Notes under the pieces: model-generated
Told to the model about the DNA's origin: nothing
The model's database searches: none
Seen by the model: the letters and a program-made list of their open reading frames with translations, nothing else
Position numbers and translations under genes: made by a program
From: Epithemia pelagica
Taxonomy: Eukaryota; Bacillariophyta; Bacillariophyceae; Surirellales; Surirellaceae
Direction: 5' to 3'
Assembly: GCA_946965045.2 (NCBI GenBank)
Contig: OX337232.1
Location: 1,612,001-1,676,000, forward strand
DNA: 64,000 nucleotides
Shown: positions 39,600 through 49,265 of the stretch, in pieces
Numbering within the stretch: position 1 is the first letter of the stretch
Layout of the letters: every line of letters begins with the position of its first letter

Positions 39600-39732
39600 G
39601 TATTTAACGGCTGGTTTCGACTTTGTTTCGACTTTGTTTCGACTTTGTTTCGACCTGGTGTCGACTTTGTTTCGGCTTGTTTCGGTTGGTATCGCCTTTG
39701 TTTCGACTTTGTTTCGGTTTGTTTCGACCCAT
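39600..39732 (+). repeat. Left gtttcgacttt array
   Basis: About ten copies of gtttcgacttt/gtttcggtt words in tandem with slight variation. The same word array appears near 43848-44024, in the same orientation. Confidence 0.85.
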
Positions 39733-39868
39733 GATGGCGAACACAATAATCAACCATGGTCGCTCAATGTCGCTAATGGTGGCACGATGAGCGACTCGAG
39801 CGAGTGAGAGGGGAGATTCTTGTTCACTGCAGGGACAGTCATAAAACAAAGCAACAGACAAGACAAAT

Positions 39869-40327
39869 ATGGTGGAGAAGAAATCGTCAAATCTTCCACC
39901 CATCAATGAAAGAAAGGGGGCAAGGATCAAGATTGTGCTGGGAGACTACAAGGGATTGCGAGCATGGGTGGACACGGCGAAGGAATGCACTCGCTTCTAC
40001 ACGTATGTGATCATCCAAGTGAAAACAAGTCCTACGGTTCTGAAGGCAACAAGGATTCTACACACAAGTTTTGTGATGGAGGCTGATGTCCAGCTCCCAT
40101 CAAACAAGGAGGAGGCAATGCTTTTTGAGAATGCAGACATTATGGAGATGTTTGTGGTGCTCACAAGGAAAATGGCTGAGTTCGAGGAGATCTCAGGATC
40201 AGGAGAAGGAGGAAAACGAATTGCAACTCTGTTCTTGTCATACCTCAATAGAGCCACTGCTGCACAGAATGCCTTATCCAATGAAAAGGCCCGCTGGCGT
40301 CGCATCAAGTTCAAGGGACAGCATTAG
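39869..40327 (+). CDS. Small passenger protein of element C with KOW-like motif
   Basis: 152 residues. Near the start, RIKIVLGDYKGLRAWVD resembles a KOW motif (Gly-x-x-Lys-Gly-x-x-Gly/Ala-x-Val), as found in nucleic-acid or ribosome-binding proteins; the match is short. Then come strands (YTYVIIQVKTSPTVLKATRILHTSF) and a long helix (about 95-130), ending basic (KARWRRIKFKG). No family is recognised. It is the first gene inside the left array and convergent with the 480-residue gene 84 bases away. Confidence 0.6.
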   Translation: MVEKKSSNLPPINERKGARIKIVLGDYKGLRAWVDTAKECTRFYTYVIIQVKTSPTVLKATRILHTSFVMEADVQLPSNKEEAMLFENADIMEMFVVLTRKMAEFEEISGSGEGGKRIATLFLSYLNRATAAQNALSNEKARWRRIKFKGQH

Positions 40328-40411
40328 CATACATGAATAACTAATAAGAGTAGTGCATTTCAAACAAAGAATTCGCTTTTACTATGAAGTCAATTACTAG
40401 GGGCGTACTGG

Positions 40412-41854
40412 TTAGTCTTCAAACATGCTCTTGGCCTCGGCCTCCTTCTTCTTCTCAGATTGCTTACCACCAATCTTTTTGCCTCCCTTGAGAGCAATGC
40501 GCCAAAACAGGGTCATGGCCAGGATTTCTTTGTTGAAGAGGTTTTCTGGGTGGTCCTTCTTTAGCTTGAGAGGGTTCTTGGTGACTGGCACGATGTTATC
40601 GTCCAACGAGAAAATCTTGTTCTCAAGCTGAACGCCGGGCGGGAAAACCATGATCCAGTAGGCACTAGCACGCCAGTGTTCTTTGGACTCTTCAATCGCA
40701 ACCTCAGTCGCACTGTGTGCGTTGAAAGTTGCGTCACACTTGATCTTCGACTCCCTGCCAATCCCCGTATGGTAGCGCTCCGTATCACGAATCCAAAAAT
40801 CTTGAGCGGGGCCCCTGAAACGGATGAGTCGTCCTCTCCACATCTCGTCGTAGTCGTCCGTTGGGATGTCCGCTTCCCAGTCGTTCATATCCGGGCAGGC
40901 AACGGGCCGGCGGATGTGAAAACCGCTGCGAGTGAAAAATCCGTCTTGGTTGATATTTTCGACGAACTGGACATCGAACTCGCGGTGTCGCTCGGCCATC
41001 TTGTCTAGACGGATCCGAATCACCCATGGATTCTTGACTGTACCATTCTGGTTCACAAACCAGGCAGTGGGTACAAAGGCATGTGCCACGTTGGTACGGG
41101 CGGCCTGGGCAACAAGAGGAGAAAGGCGTCCGAAGCGATGCTGTTGTTGGCCAGGGTTAAAGCCACCAGCATGCGCAACAGGACGGGGTGGAGTGTGAAA
41201 CATCCTCACAGCTTCTTGGTTTTGGGCCGCCGGGAGAGATGGGACGCTGGCCCTTGCAGCAGGCTTCCTGTCGTCGGCAAGAGAAACCTGGCCAAAGTCT
41301 GCTTCAAGCTGGTCCACGTTGTCATTTGCAAAGGGATTTCCAATCCCAACCATCGCATATGGGTCTTCTTCTTCTTCGTCGGGAACGATGATCTCTTCAT
41401 CAGAGGTGGACGGTGCGGTCGTCGCGTTGTCGGAGAAGGCTGGTTTGTCGGGGTAGGCTGGTTTCTTGTTCATCTCTTCGAGGCTTTTGGGACCGGGTGT
41501 CACACCAATCTTTTTCAAGTATGCAATGTAGGCCCTGATTGAGCGGCCCTTGCACTTTGCCCAACGTTGCTGCACTTGCCTGCGAAGCACGGTTCCTTCG
41601 GCTCCAAATGTGGTCGGGTTGGCTGAACACAGTGCCCAGAGGTCGAATGATTCCCTTGTCTCGCCGGACAGTTCAAAGGCTTCAAGGAGGGTCTTGGTTT
41701 TCTCAGCACTCAATCCACCTGGCGCCGGCTTCTTTCGTTGCAAGGTTCCAATCGACGGTTGTTCTTGCTGATCTTGGGCCTCACTGTTGACAGAGTCAAC
41801 AACCCAATCTTCCTCTTCGTTGATTTGCGAAAGTTCGTCTTGTGAGATCTCCAT
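40412..41854 (-). CDS. Passenger protein of element C, unknown
   Basis: 480 residues from ATG 41854 (MEISQDELS); the longer frame begins with TTG. The N-terminal third has acidic text, then a helical section with SFDLWALCSANPTTFGAEGTVLRRQVQQRWAKCK and IRAYIAYLKKIGVTPGPKS, possibly a DNA-binding helical domain. A Pro/Asp-rich linker follows, then a globular half (about 270-460) with WVIRIRLDKMAERHREFDVQF, WRGRLIRFRGPAQDFWIRD and YWIMVFPPGV. It ends with a Lys-rich, then acidic tail. I know no family. It has no counterpart among the passengers of elements A or B. Confidence 0.65.
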   Translation of the reverse strand: MEISQDELSQINEEEDWVVDSVNSEAQDQQEQPSIGTLQRKKPAPGGLSAEKTKTLLEAFELSGETRESFDLWALCSANPTTFGAEGTVLRRQVQQRWAKCKGRSIRAYIAYLKKIGVTPGPKSLEEMNKKPAYPDKPAFSDNATTAPSTSDEEIIVPDEEEEDPYAMVGIGNPFANDNVDQLEADFGQVSLADDRKPAARASVPSLPAAQNQEAVRMFHTPPRPVAHAGGFNPGQQQHRFGRLSPLVAQAARTNVAHAFVPTAWFVNQNGTVKNPWVIRIRLDKMAERHREFDVQFVENINQDGFFTRSGFHIRRPVACPDMNDWEADIPTDDYDEMWRGRLIRFRGPAQDFWIRDTERYHTGIGRESKIKCDATFNAHSATEVAIEESKEHWRASAYWIMVFPPGVQLENKIFSLDDNIVPVTKNPLKLKKDHPENLFNKEILAMTLFWRIALKGGKKIGGKQSEKKKEAEAKSMFED

Positions 41855-42275
41855 GTTTGTTTGTCGAATGGGCAAACGGAGAGAAAACAATCTCCAGGGA
41901 TCGAGCGAGTGAGTCGTCTACCTACCGAGATTGCCAATCCTGGTTTGGCATCTACATCAATGGATAACAAATAAACATTGTTTGATTGTCATGTGCGTAT
42001 GCAATAGGATGTCTATTTAGGCGCAGCCTTCTATGCTTGTGCTCACGAGTTGAGAACTCGTGAATCTGCAGGCGCATCATGTGTCTCTCCTACTACCCAC
42101 GGGTCCTAACCATGGGGGTCCCCCGCCGTGTGAGACAGGCGTGGAGTTATTGAACACTTTTGTGACAGAAGACAGAAACCTACCTACTAGTGAGTGACCT
42201 TCCCGAGTGCCAATAGAGTTCTTGTCCCCAAGAATCCATCATTGCATTCGTCACCACATTTTCAACAATCAAAGA
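41855..42275. promoter_or_regulatory. Divergent upstream region in element C
   Basis: 420 bases between the 480-residue gene (-) and the transposase (+), which start head-to-head. A short imperfect palindrome around 42095-42130 (ctacccacgggtc...accatgggggtcccccg) may be regulatory. No gene seen. Confidence 0.45.
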
Positions 42276-43199
42276 ATGTCTCTTCAACCGTCAGAAGTCC
42301 TCGAAAGGGGCCTACGGCTTCTTCATGTGGATGATGCGGGCAAATTGACATTGGAACGACGACGACTCAAGTTTACGAAGCACTACGGGTTTCACCCGTT
42401 GGTGATTGCTGTGCAATGGTTCGACCTATGCCACGCAACAGACGACAATGGCGAGGAACTACTTTCTACGAATGAAATCAAAAGAGGAGGATTCAAGATG
42501 TTCATGGTTGCTCACTATTTCCTCTACAACTACACGAGAAATAGTGAGCAGCTCAGTGATCGCTTTGACATGTGTGAGTGCTATGCGAGAGGAGAGCATT
42601 TGTGGGGGTGGATTCGGAAAATTGCGTTTCTCCAGAAGAAGGTAATTTTCTGGCCGAGAATTCTTGACAGTCCCGAGTCTGAGGTTAATGTGTTGTCCGT
42701 GGATGGTGTCGACAAAAAAGTTTTCGAGCGCAAGCACAAGACTCAAATGCTTCCGTTCGATCGTGGGAACTGCTCTCACAAGCATGCGCACGGTGCTCTG
42801 AAATACCAAATTGTTTTGGCGGCACATCGACCGAGGTGTGTTCACATATATGGCCCCGTGCGTGGGGGAATGGGGGACTTGGAGATGCTCGAACGGTCCG
42901 GCGTGTTGGAACGACTCAAGCCAGGCAAATTGATTGTGGCTGATCGTGGGTACATTAAGAAGGAGTACAGTGGAAAAATATCCTGGCCCAATCCCCATGA
43001 AGATTCCAAACAAGCCAATAACCTCAAGAGCCGGATCCGTCTTCGGCATGAAAGTTTCAATGGAAAAATGGCTACTTTTGGATGCCTCAACCAGACATGG
43101 AGGCATTCGGACGAGAAACACGGCATAGCATTTCGTGCAGTCGCTGTGACAGTTCAGTATGCACTTGACAATGGCACAAGTCTCCTATTTGAGCCGTAG
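42276..43199 (+). CDS. PIF/Harbinger-like (DDE_Tnp_4) transposase
   Basis: 307 residues from ATG 42276; a GTG opens the frame earlier. The DDE triad is readable: NVLSVDGVDKKVFE (D143), KLIVADRGYIKKE (D223) and RIRLRHESFNGKMATFGCL (E259), the last being the R-x-R-H-E-x-x-N motif of the DDE_Tnp_4 group in Harbinger and ISL2EU elements. The length is normal for the group. The N-terminal 120 residues form the helical region before the catalytic core. Harbinger transposases usually need a Myb/SANT-like partner to bind the ends; the neighbour at 43248-43844 is a candidate. All motifs are intact, so the gene may be active. Confidence 0.8.
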   Translation: MSLQPSEVLERGLRLLHVDDAGKLTLERRRLKFTKHYGFHPLVIAVQWFDLCHATDDNGEELLSTNEIKRGGFKMFMVAHYFLYNYTRNSEQLSDRFDMCECYARGEHLWGWIRKIAFLQKKVIFWPRILDSPESEVNVLSVDGVDKKVFERKHKTQMLPFDRGNCSHKHAHGALKYQIVLAAHRPRCVHIYGPVRGGMGDLEMLERSGVLERLKPGKLIVADRGYIKKEYSGKISWPNPHEDSKQANNLKSRIRLRHESFNGKMATFGCLNQTWRHSDEKHGIAFRAVAVTVQYALDNGTSLLFEP

Positions 43200-43247
43200 A
43201 TTCATCCATAAATTCAATGTAGTTGAGATTTGGTTTTCTACTATGTT

Positions 43248-43844
43248 TTACTTGTAGGCTAGGATGTGGTTTGCAAGTTCTCGGCGTCGCATCAATTCGT
43301 CCATTGGAGAGACAGCAGGTAGATTGAGCTTCTGTTTGGCTTCCTCTTCCTTGAGCCGCAAGTAGTTGAAGTAGCGCACTCGTCTCACTTCTTGGTAGAT
43401 TCGAAACTTGAAGATTTCTAGCTTGAATGCCATATAGGCGGGACGCATCTTCCTCAGTGCCATGGGCGTCAATTTCAAGTGAACGCCATTGGCCACGTCC
43501 ATCCGGAGAAGCTTCTTTGCTGGATGGACGTGGAAGACCAGCTCTCCACGGCAGTTCCGGTCCTTTCTTGGATGGACGTGACGGTCAACATGGTGCGCCT
43601 TGTGGTCACGGTCCACCAATTCCTGCGCGTTGTTTGATTGTTTGCGGTGGTCCTTCAGTCGTTCCTTGAATTGATCGAAAGGAACATTCGCAAACTCGGG
43701 AAGCTTCTTGTAGAACACAAACAAGTGGTCAGCCGGAACTGCATCCATGCTGTGAAGGAGACCGCCTGGCTCAAGATCTTGAATAAGGATGGCTCGTGCT
43801 GCACTGCGACGCCAGTCAATCCACTCAGACCTTCGTGGCGGCAT
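43248..43844 (-). CDS. Possible DNA-binding passenger of element C
   Basis: 198 residues from ATG 43844, starting MPPRRSEWIDWRRSAARAILIQDLEPGGLL, followed by FYKKLPEFANVPFDQFKERLKDHRKQ. This W..S.A...L..D...G...(about 30)...F..V....F..RL..HR pattern is one I associate with unnamed stramenopile proteins. Two short helices with a basic second one would fit a Myb-like reader. The middle is rich in His, Arg and Asp (DRDHKAHHVDRHVHPRKDR). The C-terminus is helical. It is tail-to-tail with the transposase, 48 bases apart, and its start lies next to the right gtttcgacttt array, which it could recognise. That role is inference. Confidence 0.6.
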   Translation of the reverse strand: MPPRRSEWIDWRRSAARAILIQDLEPGGLLHSMDAVPADHLFVFYKKLPEFANVPFDQFKERLKDHRKQSNNAQELVDRDHKAHHVDRHVHPRKDRNCRGELVFHVHPAKKLLRMDVANGVHLKLTPMALRKMRPAYMAFKLEIFKFRIYQEVRRVRYFNYLRLKEEEAKQKLNLPAVSPMDELMRRRELANHILAYK

Positions 43845-43847
43845 GGC

Positions 43848-44024
43848 TTGGTTTCGACTTTGTTTCGAGTTGGTTTTGGTTTGTTTCGGCTTTGTTTCGA
43901 CTTTGTTTCGGTTGGTTTCGGGTTGTTTCGACTTTGTTGCGACCTTGTTTCGACTTTGTTTTGACTTTGTTTCGACGTTGTTTCGACGTTGTGTCGTGGT
44001 TTCGACATTGTTTCGAGCCAGCAG
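43848..44024 (+). repeat. Right gtttcgacttt array
   Basis: About fifteen variants of gtttcgacttt and gtttcggtt in tandem, directly upstream of the ATG of the minus-strand gene at 43844. It is in the same orientation as the left array. Confidence 0.85.
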
Positions 44025-44421
44025 GTCAAGGCTTTTTTTGGCGAAACCCTATATTAACGGTCATAATAAATGTTGGTCTTGATGCAAGATCAAGTCTCAT
44101 AAATACTTGTAATCAACGGAAATCGAATTTTTAAGTACAATTCTCATTGTATTGTAGGTAGTCGCTGAAATCACACTGTACTGAATAGGAAGGAAAGCGG
44201 AAAAGTCCATAACGCTACCAAAGTAGCGGGTGTCCCTGGACGGCATTTCGAAAGGACGACATACTCCTAGTTTTCTTCGGATGTATCTACTCCTATTCGT
44301 AGCTACACTGCGCGGGACCTACGCTCGAGCTCAAGATCATCAAGTCACGAATTCACACCGATCCAGCATTCAACGCAAATCTGAGGAAGTGGTGTTTGCA
44401 TGAATTGCATGAAAAGAGGAA

Positions 44422-46287
44422 ATGCAAATGTCAGGCAATCACGACAAGCAATACTACTCCATCTCAGAGTGTCCGTTTGAGCTTGGATACGTAGAGAACG
44501 AGGAAGCTGCAGACCGTCAAGAAGTTTCGTCATTGACGCAGAAAAATGACTTGAGGGTTGAATGTGTGCGCTCTGCGTCAAACGCCGTTGTTCGGTTGCA
44601 ACCAATGAAGGTGCTGAAAAGAGACAGAGATTCCCCTCGATGGGAAGGACAAAGCCATTTCAATGCGGAATTGAAGATACCAACTTCGAGCACCAATGGA
44701 AGTTTTTGTTTCCAGGTTCACGCGAGGGCAAGGGAAGGTCTTGCTTTTGCTTTGTCACCAAAACAAGGATTCGTTGTCGGTGATACATATGAAATCATTA
44801 TTGGCGACAATGGGAACACGACCGTGACTTTGCAGAGAAAGTCTTCGTCAAAGGAAAATGGGACTCTTCTTGTGCGACGCCCTGCCCGTGTCTGTCAAGA
44901 AACGGCTTGGACTCACTATTGGGTTTGTTTGTGTGAAGGCAAACTATTTGTTGGTATCGGAGACACACCTGGAGATAAATGTTTAGTTCTCCTGGATGAT
45001 ATTGCTCGACAGGATCAGCCTCCACCCGATGAACGAGCAGTTCGATACATTGGTGTGGGAAATGCTGGTAAAGGTGATAGACATCCACCCGTGGCGTTGA
45101 AAGTAAGGAATCTTAGAGTGTTCTCATTGACCGAAACAATCGCAGTGAAGCTTCGACGTATCGAAGAAAAAGATTTGGAGTTCATTGCTTTGGACGAAGA
45201 CGAAATGGATGATGAAACTAGAGGGCTTCTTCATGATTATGAGAAAGAATGCAGCAGAGCGCGTGCTCGTGCCGAAAAGTTCGGATTGCCCTACAAAGAT
45301 CCCGTGTCGTTCATCCCTTGGAGCCAAGCGAGGAAGCTAAAAGCCAACCCGCAACATGGATTTGTGACAGGTTTTGACTTAACTGATCCAAAAGAAGTAG
45401 CAAAGCAAGATGCGAGGAGGAAGCGTTTTGGCCTCGTGGGCGCGATTGAAGGATCTAAACTTGATGTAGAGCCAACGGATCCGTCTCCCAGGATCGTGGA
45501 AAATGAGGACAAGAGCGAGCTTCCTATTGAACAAGCCTGGGACAATGAAGAATTGGTTAAAACCCAGAGGAAAGACCCTCCTGCTCATCTGTGGAAAATT
45601 CAACCAGAAAATTCGGAAGCCCCACCAAATGGTCAGGGGACCGTGCTGACACCAGAAAAGATTCATTTGTTCAGTATTGATTGGGCAGCTTTCAAACAAA
45701 TACGGACAAACGATGTCATGAAGTACTTCTCCAGTTATGGTCCAACCTATGTAGAGTGGCTGGGTGACTTGTCATGTAACATTTGTTTCCAGGACATGCA
45801 CTCCGCAGCTCGAGCATTGAACAATCTTTCAGCTGAAATACCCTCACCACCACCTGCTGGGGATGAAGAAACCCGTGATGAAAGTTCAATTAGAATCCAT
45901 GCTGATCTTGGGCGGATGGGGTGGAGATTTGGTAAGACACTTCTCAGGAAAATAGCAAATGATCGCTATGGACGTCGTGGCACAAAAGCTCGAATTCTGT
46001 TGCGAGTGGCATCATCGCTAGATATTCTTCATGAACGGCCATCATCTTGGCCAAAACCACCTGAAGGATTCAGCACTAAAGCTGTTCTTGGCCCAAACAT
46101 CGTCTCAAAGGAGCATGGCGGTATCGGGAGGACGAAGAAAAGACAACGTGAAAATGGGGAAACACAGCTTCAACCCGACCTTAACAAGAATGGCGAGCCC
46201 TCCCTACTTGACCGCGGTTTGGCATCGACGAGAAAAGGATTTTCAGTGGAAGATTTAGAGGAGGAGCGCGCTAGGAAGAGACGTTAG
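44422..46287 (+). CDS. NCBP3: NCBP3-like protein with N-terminal FA-methyltransferase-type domain
   Basis: 621 residues. The N-terminal ~230 residues resemble the Methyltransf_FA/DM9-like beta domain (NGSFCFQVHARAREGLAFAL, then WTHYWVCLCEGKLFVGIGD and RYIGVGN), despite the name not an enzyme. About 275-330 is a helical basic stretch with SRARARAEKFGLPYKDP and QDARRKRFG, as in Tho1/MOS11-type mRNA-export proteins. The region 410-540 has the NCBP3 core: IDWAAFKQIRTNDVMKYFSSYGP, YVEWLGDLSCNICFQD, then the W.FGK..LRKIANDRYGRRGTKARILLRVAS segment. It ends basic. NCBP3 binds capped RNA and joins TREX in mRNA export. The order beta domain, RGF-type repeat and cap-binding core is unlike animal NCBP3, which lacks the first domain. 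Confidence 0.7.
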   Translation: MQMSGNHDKQYYSISECPFELGYVENEEAADRQEVSSLTQKNDLRVECVRSASNAVVRLQPMKVLKRDRDSPRWEGQSHFNAELKIPTSSTNGSFCFQVHARAREGLAFALSPKQGFVVGDTYEIIIGDNGNTTVTLQRKSSSKENGTLLVRRPARVCQETAWTHYWVCLCEGKLFVGIGDTPGDKCLVLLDDIARQDQPPPDERAVRYIGVGNAGKGDRHPPVALKVRNLRVFSLTETIAVKLRRIEEKDLEFIALDEDEMDDETRGLLHDYEKECSRARARAEKFGLPYKDPVSFIPWSQARKLKANPQHGFVTGFDLTDPKEVAKQDARRKRFGLVGAIEGSKLDVEPTDPSPRIVENEDKSELPIEQAWDNEELVKTQRKDPPAHLWKIQPENSEAPPNGQGTVLTPEKIHLFSIDWAAFKQIRTNDVMKYFSSYGPTYVEWLGDLSCNICFQDMHSAARALNNLSAEIPSPPPAGDEETRDESSIRIHADLGRMGWRFGKTLLRKIANDRYGRRGTKARILLRVASSLDILHERPSSWPKPPEGFSTKAVLGPNIVSKEHGGIGRTKKRQRENGETQLQPDLNKNGEPSLLDRGLASTRKGFSVEDLEEERARKRR

Positions 46288-49265
46288 CGTACTCGAGTCG
46301 TCTTTGGGAGGAACTGAATGGATGTGTTGCGTTAAATAGTTCATCCTTCCAGCCAGAATTTGAAGACCCTGAACCGTTTAAGGGCTCCAGGACGGAAGCG
46401 GCCTCCAAACATCGTCAAGCACCTGTTTCCTTCTCGAATTCTATATTCAATTAAAGATGATCAAAGCCATTTCTACCCTGTCCTTGCCTATGGCTTCCCA
46501 AAGAATCTATCCTATGATTCGGTTGCATGTCAATAATGCTAGAGCCCAGGCTTCTTTAGAGGAAGGCGAACTTAGCATTGGTGCATGATCGACAATGCAC
46601 GTGTGGTTTGTTCGTTGGCGACTACTTTTTTAAAGAGCCTGCGCCTTGGGTAATTAACTGCCAAACGACGAGTATCTGCTGCTGCAGCATATGGACTTCA
46701 GGGCGTCTTCTCATTAGCGGGACACAGGTCATGTGGAAGGTTTTCAGTCGGATATGTACGGATATTCTCCTTGGACTTTGTCTTGTGAACACGTCGGCAT
46801 TCACAGCACAAGAGCTTCTTCGAGTGTTTGCACGCTCACTCTTGGTTGTTAGCAAGATGCGCTAAGTTTGAAACTTGGCATTTTCGCTCTTCAAGACCTC
46901 CGTTGTTGTTCTCAGTAATGATCGGTCAAAATTGACCGCATCATGTATTCTTGGCATTGTCGCGGTTGGGTGATGGCGGCGGCGGTTCTTCCTTGTTTTT
47001 GGGAAACACGGGTACTAGAATGATTATTAGGATTCCCTTGATGTTCGTCTTGCTGTAGCTTCTTTCCTGGAGTCTGTGTGTGAATGCTGGATTAAAAAAT
47101 GTCGCCACCACGACTTCTACCTCGCGGAAATCGGAAAAGCTGATACAGATGGCGATGGAATGTACCTCTCCATATGGATACGAGGGAACTGCCTTATGCT
47201 TGACAGAAGGGCCATAAAGCATATCGGGGCTCGATTGAATGGCATGTTCAGGTCCACTGGTATACATGGCCGTTGAAAGCTGCACTTGAAAGGCTTGATG
47301 AGTAAACATTGATACATTGGAGCGGGCCAAGTCTTCACACAAAATTCATATCTATCAGGAATCGCGACAACGGGGTGGTTCTTGTCCAGGGGGGTTATGA
47401 AATGGAACCTGGACACCATTCTGGAAAGAAATAGGGCAGTGAGAGCTACCACCGTCGAAACACATCTTGCTGAAAAGCATGTCCCTTCGTCTTGCTTCGG
47501 CGTCATTCGGATCCGTCAGGGGGGAAAAGGGAACCACTCTACTGCTTGGGGTATCTAAGAACAGAACATTCATTTGCATTGATGATTCCTAGTGCAAACC
47601 GATCCATGACAACGAGGACGCAAAATTACCTCAGCTTGACTGGACACTGTGTCACATCGACCCATCCAGAAGGGGTGAAAGGAAGCAGCGTTTCTGGGGA
47701 GGGGGATCCTCGGCTTTCTTCTCTGTTGTGTGGTAGTTTTCCTCCTCGTGTACGTGATTGATTCGGACGTTCTGTTCAATTCTGTGTACACAAGGCTTGC
47801 GACTGGTTCGTTTGGTTGTTACTTCGTTTACCCCAAAGGAGTCCCACGGAAGCAATCTCGACGACCCCTTTTTCAACACCCGACAAAAGGTGATGACAAC
47901 AACCCGCGGAACGGTGAATGTGTCTCGAACAAAGTATTTTTTGAAATGAAACAGACCTCGTAGACGCAGGCGAAGATTAAAACTCATCTATCATACAAGC
48001 CTCAAGACTGAGGAGACCAAGATACGAATCAACTCAACCAAACTTGTTGTGAGAGCTGTGCAAGACTGAGGAGACCAAGATACGAGTCAACTCAACCAAA
48101 CTTGTTGTGAGAGCTTTGATGGTCATTCCTTCCCCAAAGACGTGATATTCCACAACCTGGACAACATGTTGCTGTCCTTTCTGATCCCGTAACCAAGTCC
48201 ACGCGATGTTGGTTGATACCACCATCCAAAAAGACACTGTCATCTGTCCTCACTCTCTTTTTCTCGAGAAACTGGCCGATCATGGTCTTTCTCGATGTCA
48301 AGGAGGAAGAAGAAGATTCCAACATCGACTGATTCCAGAGATCAACAACTGCTGCTGTGCGATAGATCGCGAGTGTGAAGAGCACGACATGGAGGGTAGT
48401 CTATTGGGGACACAATCGCCAAGCTTTATGATGGGGATTGGGACAAGAGGTTGCTCATACATGGAACATGGAATGCAAGGCTCATAGTTCAAGGGTTGGT
48501 GTTCGTGGGACACAGCTTGGCTTTCCGTATTATTGGGAGGCCGTCTTCCATGCTTCTGCAGGACAATAAGTACCCACGTGGTTGGTTGATTGTCAGTATT
48601 CTTGTCTGAATGCTGGATGTTGGACGACGTCGACTGAACGGACTCCGCTGATAGTTCTGTTGAATTTAACCTTGTTTCAGGCAACAATTACGAAAAGCAG
48701 GAGGCTGTCGTGCAATTTTGCAATCACAATGTCAAACGTGCGTTGTACCCCGACCATTACTGGCACTTGCATGCTACTGTTGTCAAATGGTTAAGTGACT
48801 CCGCAAGATTGATTCTCAGGGATTGGCTTGCAAGTATGAAAAGTTGTGACAAGGGACCGGCGGGAAACGGTTGGTGATAGCAGCGCCATGTCGTCCTTGG
48901 TAGTTTTCGTGGTGGGAATATCGTTCAACAGTTGTTCATTTCATTGTCTATGATACCATAACTTAGATCCATGGCCCATGACATTTTCGTTGATTGGACT
49001 TGCCTCGTTCAAGTTGGAAGGAAAAAAAAGAGAAGACCGTTTTGAGAAACATCTTCTTGGCCCTGTCTTGTGACTATTGGTCGTGGAAGTTCTCCAACTC
49101 CAACAACGGCATCGGGCGCCGGGGCAGCTCCATCCCTCCACAACTTTTTGCGAAAATGAGAACCATCCTTTGCCGAATGCGAAGGTCATCCACGAGAGAG
49201 AGGAGGAACCTGCAACCATTCTGTTTGTAGAACCACAGCTCTCCAACATCCTCCTCTCACAAAAA
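46288..49265. other. Long intergenic region without a supported gene
   Basis: Nearly 3 kb. Every frame here is short and lacks domain-like composition; none is supported by similarity to anything I know. It includes a 58-base tandem duplication (48003-48118). A small spliced gene or a non-coding RNA cannot be excluded. Confidence 0.5.
48003..48118 (+). repeat. 58-base tandem duplication
   Basis: Two copies, 48003-48060 and 48061-48118, beginning caagactgaggagaccaag and differing at about three bases. No coding sense. Confidence 0.9.

Larger units (their letters stand above)
39353..44236. mobile_element. Element C: candidate PIF/Harbinger-like DNA transposon with passengers
   Basis: Four closely packed genes of alternating strand, one a DDE_Tnp_4-like transposase, lie between candidate inverted ends. 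These are gggacacccg..attttggt at 39353-39373 and its approximate inverse ending cgggtgtccc at 44236 (about 17 of 21 bases). A subterminal gtttcgacttt array occurs at each side. A matching 2-3 base target duplication was not seen, so the exact ends are tentative. Confidence 0.55.

Noticed and set aside
39353-44236. 3-bp TWA target duplication for element C
   Set aside because: Flanks read act and tgg; no match, so the ends remain tentative.
46578-48687. Several 60-130-codon ORFs in the 3 kb gap
   Set aside because: Random-looking composition, no start context, overlapping on both strands.
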